Assembly (NCBI GenBank): GCA_039808365.1
Contig: JBDHSX010000002.1
Location: 42,159 to 106,158, forward strand
Direction: 5' to 3'
DNA from: 62-47 sp039808365
GTDB lineage: Bacteria; Pseudomonadota; Alphaproteobacteria; Rhizobiales; Xanthobacteraceae
DNA: 64,000 nucleotides
Positions 52,574-59,935 of this stretch are shown here, one piece after another. The first letter of the stretch is position 1, and each line of letters starts with the position of its first letter. The translations under genes were made by a program, and so were the position numbers. Below the pieces are notes generated by a model. The model searched no databases. It was given only the letters and a program-made list of their open reading frames with translations, and was not told the origin of the DNA.

Positions 52574-53785
52574 ATGAACAAAACCGCCGCAACCCTCATG
52601 GCCGGCCTCGCCATCGCCGTTTTCGGCGGCCCGGCGCAGGCCCAGATTTCGGACGACGTGGTCAAGATCGGCGTCCTGACCGACATGTCGAGCCTGTATT
52701 CCGACGCCACCGGCAAGGGTTCGCTGATCGCCACCCAGATGGCGGTCGAGGATTTCGGCGGCAAGGTCAAGGGCAAGCCCATCGTCGTGCTGTCCGGCGA
52801 CCACCAGAACAAGCCCGACGTCGGCGTCAACATCGTCCGCAACTGGATCGACAACGACAAGCTCGACGCGGTGTTCGACGTGCCGACCTCTTCGGTGGCG
52901 CTGGCGGTCTCGGCGCTGACGACCGAGAAGAACAGGATCTTCATCAATTCCGGCGGCGGCAGTTCGGATCTCACCGGCAAGGCGTGCTCGCCGGTCTTTG
53001 TCCACTACACCTATGACACCTATGCGCTGTCGAGCGTCGCCGGCAAGGCGATGGTCAAGCGCGGCGCCGACACCTGGTTCTTCATCACCGCCGACTATGC
53101 CTTCGGCCACGCGCTGGAGCGCGACGCGGCCGCCATCGTCAAGGCCGCCGGCGGCAAGGTGCTCGGCGCGGTGCGCCATCCGCTGAACACCTCCGACTTC
53201 TCGTCGTTCCTGCTGCAAGCGCAGGCGTCGAAGGCGAAAGTGATCGCGCTGGCCAATGCCGGCGGCGACTCCACCAACGCACAGAAGCAGGCGGCCGAAT
53301 TCGGCATCGTCCAGGGCGGCCAGAAGCTGATCGCGCTGCTTCAGGAGATCACCGATACGCACAGCCTCGGCCTCCAGCAGGAACAGGGCCTGATCCTCAC
53401 CGACGGATTCTACTGGGACATGAACGACGAGACCCGCGCCTTCTCGAAGCGCTTCCTGGAGAAGGTCGGCCACATGCCGACGATGATCCAGGCCGGACTC
53501 TATTCGGCGACGATGCACTACCTGCAAGCCATCGACGCCACCGGCACCGACGACACCGCCAAGGTGATGGCGAAGATGAAGGCGACGCCGATCAACGACT
53601 TCTTCGCCAAGAACGGCCATATCCGCGAGGACGGCCGCATGATTCATGACATGTATCTGTTCGAGGTGAAGAAGCCCTCGGAGTCCAAGGGCGAATGGGA
53701 TGTCTACAAGTTGCTCGCGACGGTTCCGGGCGACGAAGCGTTCCGCCCGATGAGCGAAGGCGGCTGCCCCTACGTCAAGAAGTAA
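52574..53785 (+). CDS. ABC transporter substrate-binding protein (branched-chain amino acid type), orphan
   Basis: A 403-residue periplasmic binding protein: signal peptide residues 1-24 (AATLMAGLAIAVFGGPAQAQ), then a type 1 periplasmic-binding fold starting DDVVKIGVLTDMSSLYSDATG with the LivJ-like NKPDVGVNIVRNWIDNDKLD and NSGGGSSDLTGKACSPVFVH regions. Ligands of this large group in Bradyrhizobium-like bacteria include aromatic acids, urea and amino acids; this ligand is unknown. GAGGAG precedes the ATG. No permease or ATPase gene is adjacent. A clear terminator follows, so it is monocistronic. Confidence 0.9.
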   Translation: MNKTAATLMAGLAIAVFGGPAQAQISDDVVKIGVLTDMSSLYSDATGKGSLIATQMAVEDFGGKVKGKPIVVLSGDHQNKPDVGVNIVRNWIDNDKLDAVFDVPTSSVALAVSALTTEKNRIFINSGGGSSDLTGKACSPVFVHYTYDTYALSSVAGKAMVKRGADTWFFITADYAFGHALERDAAAIVKAAGGKVLGAVRHPLNTSDFSSFLLQAQASKAKVIALANAGGDSTNAQKQAAEFGIVQGGQKLIALLQEITDTHSLGLQQEQGLILTDGFYWDMNDETRAFSKRFLEKVGHMPTMIQAGLYSATMHYLQAIDATGTDDTAKVMAKMKATPINDFFAKNGHIREDGRMIHDMYLFEVKKPSESKGEWDVYKLLATVPGDEAFRPMSEGGCPYVKK

Positions 53786-53805
53786 TCGCCGCCGACGTGC
53801 ACGAC

Positions 53806-53840
53806 GAAGGGCCGGACGACATAGTCGCCCGGCCCTTTTT
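53806..53840 (+). terminator. Rho-independent terminator of the substrate-binding protein gene
   Basis: Stem AAGGGCCGG-A-CGAC pairs with GTCG-C-CCGGCCCTT around an ATA loop, with one mismatch, and runs into TTTTT. It lies 20 bp after the stop. Confidence 0.88.
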
Positions 53841-53868
53841 CAGGCGCGATTCAAATTCAGCGAATTGC

Positions 53869-54417
53869 TCAGGTCGAATACTTGAACTCCGGCATCGCCT
53901 TCAACTCGTCCTTGGTCACGCTCAGCACGCCGTGGTCGGGATACCACGGGTTGGGCTTGGCCGCCGGCGCCGCCGTCGTGGTGGCCGCGCCCGTGGTGGT
54001 GCCGGTGCCGGTGGTCGTGGTCGAACGCCCGGTCATGCCGGTGCTGCCGCCGCTCGTGCTGGCGGTCGCCGCTGGCGCCGGCTCGTTGACCCATTTGATT
54101 TTCTCGAAAGGCACCGCGACGTAATGCTCGCCCATGCCGAGGAAACCACCGACACCGATCACCGCGGTGGTGATCCTGCCCTGGTTATCGAGCAGCAGAT
54201 CGTTCACCGAGCCGAGGCTCTCGTTGCCATCGTTATAAATTTTCAAACCGACTACCTTCGACGCGCGCCACTGCCCCTGATGGGACATCGTGTCGGCCGC
54301 CGGGGCCATCTTCTCAGCGGGCGGCGGCGTGGTCGAGGTCGACGGCGATTGAGCCAGCGCCGCCGTCGCCAGCAGGGTCGATCCCAGCAACACGGTCATC
54401 ATGGACTTCGCGATCAT
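53869..54417 (-). CDS. Exported PRC-barrel domain protein with Thr/Gly-rich tract
   Basis: A 182-residue protein: signal peptide (MTVLLGSTLLATAALAQ), then a PRC-barrel domain at about residues 48-110 (WRASKVVGLKIYNDGNESLG and RITTAVIGVGGFLGMGEHYV). A low-complexity Ser/Thr/Gly/Ala stretch (about 115-150) follows, then a tail with DELKAMPEFKY. Exported PRC-barrel proteins of this form are common in Bradyrhizobium and Methylobacterium; the function is unknown, perhaps in envelope stress. GGGAGA lies about six bases before the ATG at 54417. Confidence 0.83.
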   Translation of the reverse strand: MIAKSMMTVLLGSTLLATAALAQSPSTSTTPPPAEKMAPAADTMSHQGQWRASKVVGLKIYNDGNESLGSVNDLLLDNQGRITTAVIGVGGFLGMGEHYVAVPFEKIKWVNEPAPAATASTSGGSTGMTGRSTTTTGTGTTTGAATTTAAPAAKPNPWYPDHGVLSVTKDELKAMPEFKYST

Positions 54418-54685
54418 TATGTTCTCCCTTCTGCGAAAATGTGTGAAGTGAACACGCGAGCGTGACGGACGTTCCGGCTTCGCGACGCGATGCCGCTGCA
54501 TACGGAGACGGGCAGCCTTGCAAATTCGCGATAGAATTTTTCGGAACAAATTTCGTCGCACCCGCGCGGCTGCGCCTGCCCTGCCATCGCCACAGTTCGC
54601 GGCGCATAAGGAACTTTGATTACCCGTTATTTCCATTTGGCCCGGCGTCCCAACGCGGTCGCCAGATATGCGAGCCGGATCCGTC

Positions 54686-55168
54686 ATGAAATCCGCCATT
54701 CTGTGCGCCGCGCTCGTCCTCGGATGTTCGATGCCGCTCGGCCATGCCGCACGGGCGCAGCGCGCCAATTATGAGGCGATGGTCGCCGAACACGCGCGCG
54801 CCAACGGCATTCCGGAAGCGCTGGTGCATCGGGTGATCGTGCGCGAAAGCCGCTATCAGCCGCATCTGGTCGGGCGCGGCGGAACCATCGGCCTGATGCA
54901 GATCAAGCTCGGCACCGCCCGCAGCCTCGGCTACACCGGCACCGCCGCAGGGCTGCACGATCCCAACACCAACCTCACTTACGCGGTGCGCTATCTCGCG
55001 GGCGCCTACCGCGCCGCCAACGGCGACGCCGACCGCGCGATCCGCTATTACGCCGGCGGCTATTATTACGTCACCAAGCGCCAGCAGCGGCGGCACGCCG
55101 GCCATCACGACGCGCGCGCCGGCGCGGTTCAAGCCGGCCCGCCGCTGTCGATCGTGCCGCCGCAATAG
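54686..55168 (+). CDS. Small lytic transglycosylase (SLT domain)
   Basis: A 160-residue exported protein that cleaves peptidoglycan glycan strands. Signal peptide about residues 1-25, then an SLT fold: catalytic Glu54 in VIVRESRYQPHLVG, the GTIGLMQIKLGTARSLGY motif, NLTYAVRYLAGAY and AIRYYAGGYYY. A short basic His/Arg-rich tail ends the protein. The start could also be the in-frame ATG at 54668. VLGC within the signal could be a lipobox, but the following sequence favours ordinary cleavage after ARA. Confidence 0.87.
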   Translation: MKSAILCAALVLGCSMPLGHAARAQRANYEAMVAEHARANGIPEALVHRVIVRESRYQPHLVGRGGTIGLMQIKLGTARSLGYTGTAAGLHDPNTNLTYAVRYLAGAYRAANGDADRAIRYYAGGYYYVTKRQQRRHAGHHDARAGAVQAGPPLSIVPPQ

Positions 55169-55293
55169 CGGAGCAGCGTCCCGCGCGGTGACGCCTCAAT
55201 GCGTTTTTCAACGATCCGGTTCCATCGGCATTTGACAGTTCGGCGGCGGTTGGCCACGCTGTGGCTCAACCGTCCGTTCTTGCCGGAAGCTCC

Positions 55294-56469
55294 ATGTCCA
55301 ACGCCCCGCATTTCGATATCGACGTCCGCGAATTCTGGAACGATCCCTACCCCGCGCTGAAGCAAATGCGCCGTGAGACGCCGATCGCCTTCATCCCGCA
55401 ACTGGGCTCGACCATCTTCACCCGGCGCGACGACATCTTCGTCTCCGAGAAGCGGATCGAGGTGTTCTCCTCGCACCAGCCCGCCGGCCTGATGAACGTA
55501 CTGATGGGCCACAACATGATGCGCAAGGACGGCGAGCCGCACATGGCCGAGCGCGCCGCGATGTTTCCCGCGGTGTCGCCGCGCACCGTCCGCGACACCT
55601 GGCGCACGCTGTTCCAGGCCCATGCCGACCGCATCCTCGACGAGCTCGCGCCGCAAGGCCGCGCCGACCTCTGCAAGGCGTTCGCGCTGCCGCTGTCGGC
55701 GGAGTGCCTCAAGCACATCACCGGCCTCACCAACATCCGCTATCAAGACATGGATGCGTGGTCGCAGGCGATGATCGACGGCATCGCCAACTACACCGGC
55801 GACAAGGCCGTGGAGGCGCGCTGCAACGCCGCCACCGCCGGCATCGACGCCGCCATCGACGACATGATTCCGGTGGTGACGGCGCACCCCAACCAGAGCA
55901 TCCTCAGCGTTCTGCTCGCCGCGGGCCAGCCGATGGAGAGCATCCGCGCCAACATCAAGCTGGCGATTTCCGGCGGACAAAACGAGCCGCGCGACGCCAT
56001 GTCCGGCACCATCTGGGCGATGCTCACCCATCCCGACCAACTCGCGCTGGTATTGGACGGCCAGGCGAAATGGATCGAGGTGTTCGAGGAATACGCGCGC
56101 TGGATCGCGCCGATCGGCATGTCACCGCGCCGCGTCGCCAAGCCGTGGCATTTCGGCGGCGTCGATTTCGAGCCGGAGGACCGGGTGTTCTTCATGTTCG
56201 GCTCGGCCAATCGCGACGAAGCCTGTTTCGACGATCCGGAGCGGTTCGACATCACCCGCGACACCGCCAAGAGCATCGCCTTCGGCGCCGGTCCGCATTA
56301 TTGCGCCGGCGCGTGGGCCTCGCGCGCCATGGTCGCCGAGGTGGCGTTGCCGAGCATCTTCGCCCGGCTGAAAAACCTGCGGCTCGACGAGACCGAGCCG
56401 GTGCGCATCGGCGGCTGGGCGTTCCGCGGCCTGCTCAATCTGCCGGTGCGATGGGACGCAACGTCATGA
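55294..56469 (+). CDS. Cytochrome P450
   Basis: A 391-residue soluble bacterial P450. The haem ligand loop is FGAGPHYCAGAWASRAM with Cys337; the K-helix ExxR is Glu266-Arg269 (EEYARW). The I-helix reads ISGGQNEPRDAM (residues 225-236), lacking the usual acid-Thr pair of AGxDT. The ATG at 55294 is preferred over a GTG at 55261. No ferredoxin or reductase gene is adjacent, so redox partners must be elsewhere. Substrate unknown. Confidence 0.92.
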   Translation: MSNAPHFDIDVREFWNDPYPALKQMRRETPIAFIPQLGSTIFTRRDDIFVSEKRIEVFSSHQPAGLMNVLMGHNMMRKDGEPHMAERAAMFPAVSPRTVRDTWRTLFQAHADRILDELAPQGRADLCKAFALPLSAECLKHITGLTNIRYQDMDAWSQAMIDGIANYTGDKAVEARCNAATAGIDAAIDDMIPVVTAHPNQSILSVLLAAGQPMESIRANIKLAISGGQNEPRDAMSGTIWAMLTHPDQLALVLDGQAKWIEVFEEYARWIAPIGMSPRRVAKPWHFGGVDFEPEDRVFFMFGSANRDEACFDDPERFDITRDTAKSIAFGAGPHYCAGAWASRAMVAEVALPSIFARLKNLRLDETEPVRIGGWAFRGLLNLPVRWDATS

Positions 56470-56567
56470 GCGGGCGGATCAATCCCGAATTGAGCCTGTT
56501 GCCAAAGCTCTGATAGATGTGGCTCTGATAGAGACAAGACTCTCTCGAAATATCGCGGGGTGACGAC

Positions 56568-57224
56568 GTGGCGGAAGCAGCGAGCGGGAAGCGGGGACGG
56601 CAAGGCCCCCCAGGGCCACGCGGACCGGCCGGCGAGCCCGGTCGTCCGGGGCCGCAGGGTCATCCCGGCCGCGTCGGCCCCACGGGTCCGCAGGGAAAAC
56701 CCGGACTGCAAGGCAAGGCGGGACCTCAGGGCAAGGCCGGACCCCAGGGCAAGCGTGGCGCACCGGGGCCGCAGGGTCCACGCGGCGAACCGGGACCGCA
56801 GGGCAAGCGCGGCGAGCCTGGATTGCCAGGTAAGCCGGGATTGCAGGGGCCACGCGGCGAAGCGGGACCACAGGGAAAACCCGGAATTCCCGGCGCGGCT
56901 GGCGTGCCCGGCCCGGCCGGCGTTCAGGGCATGCCTGGCCCGCGCGGCGAACCGGGACCGCCGGGACAGTTGCCGTCGATCGATCAGATCATGCCGTGGC
57001 TGCGTCTGATTTTTGAGGCATGGGAAGATTACAAGGCGACGCGCGAGCGCGAGGCCCGCGAGCAGGCCGAACGGGACGCTCTCGAACAGGCGGAGCGCGA
57101 GCGGCTGGAACGTGCGGCGCTCGAAGCGGCGCGGCTTCTGGACGCCGTCGTCGGCGGCGGCGTGGAGGACGACGAGGACGGCTCCAGCAAGAAGAAGCGC
57201 GGCAAGAAAAAACACAAGGAATGA
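56568..57224 (+). CDS. Collagen-like protein with C-terminal charged helix
   Basis: A 218-residue protein starting at GTG (GGGGTGAC about seven bases upstream). After six residues come 43 uninterrupted Gly-X-Y triplets (residues 7-135, DNA 56586-56972), rich in Pro, Lys, Arg, Glu and Gln, as in bacterial collagens; runs of GPQGKA, GKRGEP and GPRGEP recur. A hydrophobic segment (QLPSIDQIMPWLRLIFEAW), a strongly charged helix likely to be a coiled coil (about 155-185) and a tail DDEDGSSKKKRGKKKHKE follow. No signal peptide is visible, so export, if any, is by another route. The C-terminal helix may trimerise and register the triple helix. Confidence 0.9.
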   Translation: MAEAASGKRGRQGPPGPRGPAGEPGRPGPQGHPGRVGPTGPQGKPGLQGKAGPQGKAGPQGKRGAPGPQGPRGEPGPQGKRGEPGLPGKPGLQGPRGEAGPQGKPGIPGAAGVPGPAGVQGMPGPRGEPGPPGQLPSIDQIMPWLRLIFEAWEDYKATREREAREQAERDALEQAERERLERAALEAARLLDAVVGGGVEDDEDGSSKKKRGKKKHKE

Positions 57225-57328
57225 GCCGGGACGAAAACCCTCCATCCCGCCACCGTCTCCAACTTCCGACAGCCTCTTGCGGTCCTGCGGTCGCGGTAGC
57301 AGACTGAAGACGCGGGGGAGTGGCGTCG

Positions 57329-57937
57329 ATGCGTTGGGTCGGGGCGTTGATGGTGGTGGCGGGGCTGGGTGGCTGCGTCACCCGCGATCCGGCGGTCAGC
57401 GTGTCGAACGGCACGCCGTCCGGCAACTGGACGATCGAGAAAACCGTCGACCGCATCACCGGCGCGCCGTTGCCGAGCGCCCAACTGATGACCCGGACCA
57501 GTTCGAACTCGGCGGTGCGAAATCCCCGGCCCGCCGGCCTGCAATTGACCTGTTTCGAAAAACAACCGCTGGTGCGGCTGTCGTTCGAATTCAAGATCGG
57601 GTCCGACGCCAACACCAGTCTCGGCTACCGCTTCGACGACAAGCCGGGACGCGACGACGTCAAATCGCGCGTCCTGCCCGGCCAGCAGGTCATCGTCATC
57701 GAGGATCGCGCGGCGGTCGCCGACTTCATCCGCGACCTGAACGGCGCGCGCGTGCTCTACGTGCGGATCCGCTCGCTCCAGGCCGGGCGCACCACGGCGG
57801 AATTCAACCTCGACGGCTCGGCGGCGGCGGTGGAAGCCGCCTTCGCCGGCTGCCCGTTGGCGCCAGCTCCCGGCGCGAGCGTACAGAGGCGGCGGACATC
57901 CGGCGCGACCGTCCGCCGCCAACAGAAAGCCGCCTGA
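57329..57937 (+). CDS. Lipoprotein of unknown function
   Basis: A 202-residue protein with a short signal and lipobox (WVGALMVVAGLGGC, Cys about residue 16). The body begins GNWTIEKTVDRITGAPLPSA and contains two further Cys (CFEKQPLVRLSFEF and AAFAGCPLAP), which may form a disulphide. It loosely recalls secreted VasI/TagO-like beta proteins but I cannot assign it. GGGGGAG lies about eight bases before the ATG at 57329; a GTG at 57320 is also possible. It follows the collagen-like gene by 104 bp on the same strand. Confidence 0.75.
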   Translation: MRWVGALMVVAGLGGCVTRDPAVSVSNGTPSGNWTIEKTVDRITGAPLPSAQLMTRTSSNSAVRNPRPAGLQLTCFEKQPLVRLSFEFKIGSDANTSLGYRFDDKPGRDDVKSRVLPGQQVIVIEDRAAVADFIRDLNGARVLYVRIRSLQAGRTTAEFNLDGSAAAVEAAFAGCPLAPAPGASVQRRRTSGATVRRQQKAA

Positions 57938-57954
57938 CGCAGGGGAACCGCTTG

Positions 57955-58098
57955 CCGTCATCCCCCGAGCCCAGCCGAAAAATCGCTTTGGGTCCAGCAA
58001 CACGAAAGCCGTCATGCTTCGCATCCAGTATTCCGTGTCGAATCGGATTTCCGTCATGCTTGCAGGAGTTACTGGATCGTCCGCCTTCGCGGACGATG
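57955..58098. repeat. Degenerate interspersed repeat region
   Basis: Contains three CGTCAT boxes (CCGTCATCCC, CCGTCATGCTTCGCATCC, CCGTCATGCTTGC), CCAGTA/TACTGGATCG inverted blocks and GTCCGCCTTCGCGGACGATGA, which is a hairpin. It looks like overlapping remnants of the window's palindromic repeat families. Confidence 0.6.
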
Positions 58099-58159
58099 AT
58101 GCCTCGTTTCAGGAGTGACGGGCGAGTGCTTCAACCCGGAAAATCATGTTCCAAAGGCA

Positions 58160-58196
58160 AAAGCCCCGCATCCGGGGACATCGGACGCGGGGCTTT
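58160..58196 (-). terminator. Rho-independent terminator of bfr
   Basis: Ten-base-pair perfect stem AAAGCCCCGC/GCGGGGCTTT around a 17-base centre. On the minus strand it ends GGGGCTTTTGCC, 45 bp after the bfr stop. It is symmetrical enough to act in both directions. Confidence 0.8.
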
Positions 58197-58241
58197 CGAC
58201 TATCGGCTCATTGCCTCACCGGTCGCCCCGGCGGCGGCGAT

Positions 58242-58721
58242 CTATTCCTCAAGCCCGCCCATATGCTTCTGGGCGTAAAGCTGGACGCCGAGGCGGTTAA
58301 CCAGATCGAGCTGGGTTTCGAGAAAATCGATGTGATGTTCCTCGTCCTTCATCAGACTGACGAACAATTCGCGCGACACGTAGTCCTTGACCTTGTCGCA
58401 ATGCGCCGCGGCTTCCTCGTAAAGCGTGCGCGCGCCGATTTCGGCGGCAAGATCGCATTCCAGGATTTCCTTGACGTCCTGGCCGATCCGCAGCGGATCG
58501 AGGACCTGCATGTTCGGGAAGCCGTCGAGGAACAGGATCCGATCGGTGAAACGATCGGCATGGTTCATTTCTTCGATCGATTCCTTGCGCCACTGCTTGG
58601 CGAGATCCTTCAGGCCCCAATTGTCGAGCAGCCGGTAATGCAGCCAGTATTGGTTGATCGCCGTCAGCTCGCTCCGCAATCCCTTGTTGAGATAATCGAT
58701 GACCTTGGCATCGCCCTTCAT
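58242..58721 (-). CDS. bfr: Bacterioferritin
   Basis: A 159-residue iron-storage subunit (24-mers with haem). Ferroxidase ligands Glu18, Glu51, His54, Glu94, Glu127 and His130 and the haem ligand Met52 (SIEEMNHADRF) all occur at the classical positions. AGGAG stands about seven bases before the ATG at 58721; an upstream TTG is not needed. An Irr-box-like palindrome lies 40 bp upstream of the start and a bacterioferritin-associated ferredoxin gene lies upstream on the same strand, so iron control is expected. Confidence 0.97.
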   Translation of the reverse strand: MKGDAKVIDYLNKGLRSELTAINQYWLHYRLLDNWGLKDLAKQWRKESIEEMNHADRFTDRILFLDGFPNMQVLDPLRIGQDVKEILECDLAAEIGARTLYEEAAAHCDKVKDYVSRELFVSLMKDEEHHIDFLETQLDLVNRLGVQLYAQKHMGGLEE

Positions 58722-58760
58722 AGTCAAACTCCTTGCCGCAAACCGCGATCTGCCGTTTAA

Positions 58761-58777
58761 TTTAGAACGTTTCTAAA
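58761..58777. promoter_or_regulatory. Irr box (iron control element) upstream of bfr
   Basis: TTTAGAACGTTTCTAAA is a perfect 7-3-7 inverted repeat (TTTAGAA-N3-TTCTAAA), the form described for Irr binding sites (ICE motifs) in Rhizobiales. It lies 40 bp upstream of the bfr start codon, where binding would control the bfr promoter. Irr usually represses iron-storage genes under iron limitation. Confidence 0.8.
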
Positions 58778-58887
58778 CAATATTAAGGGCAGGATCAAGT
58801 GCGGCGACGACAATCCTCACCGTCGTCATACCCTCGGCGTTCCGGAACTGGCGGAACCCCGGTCATCGCGGAAGCGGGCGCGGGAGG

Positions 58888-59241
58888 TCAGGCGGTGAAG
58901 GCGACCGGCGGATCGGAGTCGATGGCCGGAGCAACGGCGTCGACGCGATGATCATGAGCGGTGGCGGCACGGCCGCAGGCGCAGTCGGCGCAGCAGGCGC
59001 CGGCGGTTTCCGCGTCACCCGCCAGCGCGTCGGTCAAGGCGATGGGCGCCGCGCCGGCCAGGGCCGCACCGGTCAGAGCCTCGGTCATGATCTGCTTGAT
59101 GGTCCGCGCGCAACGCCCGCATTCCGGCGAACAGCCGAGGCAGCCATAGACCTGCTTCGCCGTGCGCGGCGTATCCGATGCGGCACTGACGGCGGCACGA
59201 ACGTCGTGGTCGCTCAATACGTTACAAGAGCAAACAATCAT
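58888..59241 (-). CDS. bfd: Bacterioferritin-associated ferredoxin with Cys-rich extension
   Basis: A 117-residue [2Fe-2S] protein that releases iron from bacterioferritin. The Bfd domain (residues 1-55) has Cys4 and Cys6 (MIVCSCNVLSDHDVR) and Cys41/Cys44 (PECGRCARTIKQIM), matching the cluster ligands, plus extra Cys34 and Cys37. An Ala-rich extension of about 60 residues carries a second group (GACCADCACG, Cys83, 84, 87, 89) and AHDHR. Usual Bfd length is about 60-100, so the extension is unusual. It precedes bfr on the same strand, 167 bp apart. Confidence 0.88.
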   Translation of the reverse strand: MIVCSCNVLSDHDVRAAVSAASDTPRTAKQVYGCLGCSPECGRCARTIKQIMTEALTGAALAGAAPIALTDALAGDAETAGACCADCACGRAATAHDHRVDAVAPAIDSDPPVAFTA

Positions 59242-59573
59242 GACAGGGGGATAGCCCGGTGATCGATGCCTCTTGGATATTCATCCGCCCCGGCGGAAGC
59301 AAAAGAAAAAACACCAGTTTGCAGCTATTCCAAACTTCCGCCGGGCGGCCGCGATCTCAGCCCGAACTTATTTCGAACCGCCGGCCGAACCTGGCTTCGC
59401 CACGGCGCGACCCATGGTCCGACGGAAATGCCGAGGGCGGGATTCTTGCGGCCATTTGATGGCCGAATTGGGCATCCGCGTTCATCGAATGTTCAAACCC
59501 AATATGGAAACTTTCCGGTCCAGGGATCGGTTATCCCGACCGGAGGTTTCGAGAGAAGAAGAAAGGTCAAGCC
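59242..59573. other. Intergenic region between bfd and a small secreted protein gene
   Basis: These 332 bp form the divergent upstream region of bfd (minus) and the gene at 59574 (plus). No Irr-type palindrome like the one before bfr was found. The right side carries AGAAAGG, the ribosome site of the downstream gene. No coding frame is convincing. Confidence 0.5.
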
Positions 59574-59891
59574 ATGAAAAAAGCACTGATGGCCATTGCC
59601 ACCGCCGCCGCGCTCACGGGCGCCGTCGTGGCGACGCCGCAAACCGCCGAAGCCCGCGGCGGCCGTATCGCCGCGGGTGTGGCCGCCGGCGTGATCGGCG
59701 GCGCGTTGATCGGCGGCGCGCTGGCCGGACCGGGCTTCTACGGGCCGGGCGTCTACGGACCTCCGGTCTACGGGCCGGCTCCCGGCTTCTACGGTGGGCC
59801 GGCCTATGTCGGGCCGCCCTGCTTCTGGCAACGCCAGCGCTTCTGGGACGGCTACGGTTGGCGCGTGCGCCGGGTTCGCGTGTGCGGCTGA
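59574..59891 (+). CDS. Small secreted Gly/Pro/Tyr-rich protein
   Basis: A 105-residue protein: signal peptide (MKKALMAIATAAALTGAVVA, cleavage near AEA), a glycine-zipper-like stretch (IAAGVAAGVIGGALIGGALA), then repeats of YGPG/YGPP type (FYGPGVYGPPVYGPAPGFYG) and a C-terminal segment with two Cys (PPCFWQRQRFWDGYGWRVRR). Proteins of this form are abundant in Bradyrhizobium-like genomes, function unknown. AGAAAGG precedes the ATG. Confidence 0.78.
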   Translation: MKKALMAIATAAALTGAVVATPQTAEARGGRIAAGVAAGVIGGALIGGALAGPGFYGPGVYGPPVYGPAPGFYGGPAYVGPPCFWQRQRFWDGYGWRVRRVRVCG

Positions 59892-59910
59892 GCCAACCGA
59901 CTTTGCATTG

Positions 59911-59935
59911 GAGCCCGGCCGCGAGGCCGGGCTTC
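59911..59935. terminator. Hairpin between the small secreted protein gene and the transglycosylase gene
   Basis: Nine-base-pair stem AGCCCGGCC/GGCCGGGCT with GCGA loop. It lies 20 bp after the plus-strand stop and overlaps the end of the minus-strand gene. The T run is short (CTTC), so termination strength is uncertain. Confidence 0.55.

Noticed and set aside
54000..54070. Thr/Gly tract of the PRC-barrel gene as tandem DNA repeat
   Set aside because: The codons vary and no exact repeat unit could be defined; it is a low-complexity protein linker.
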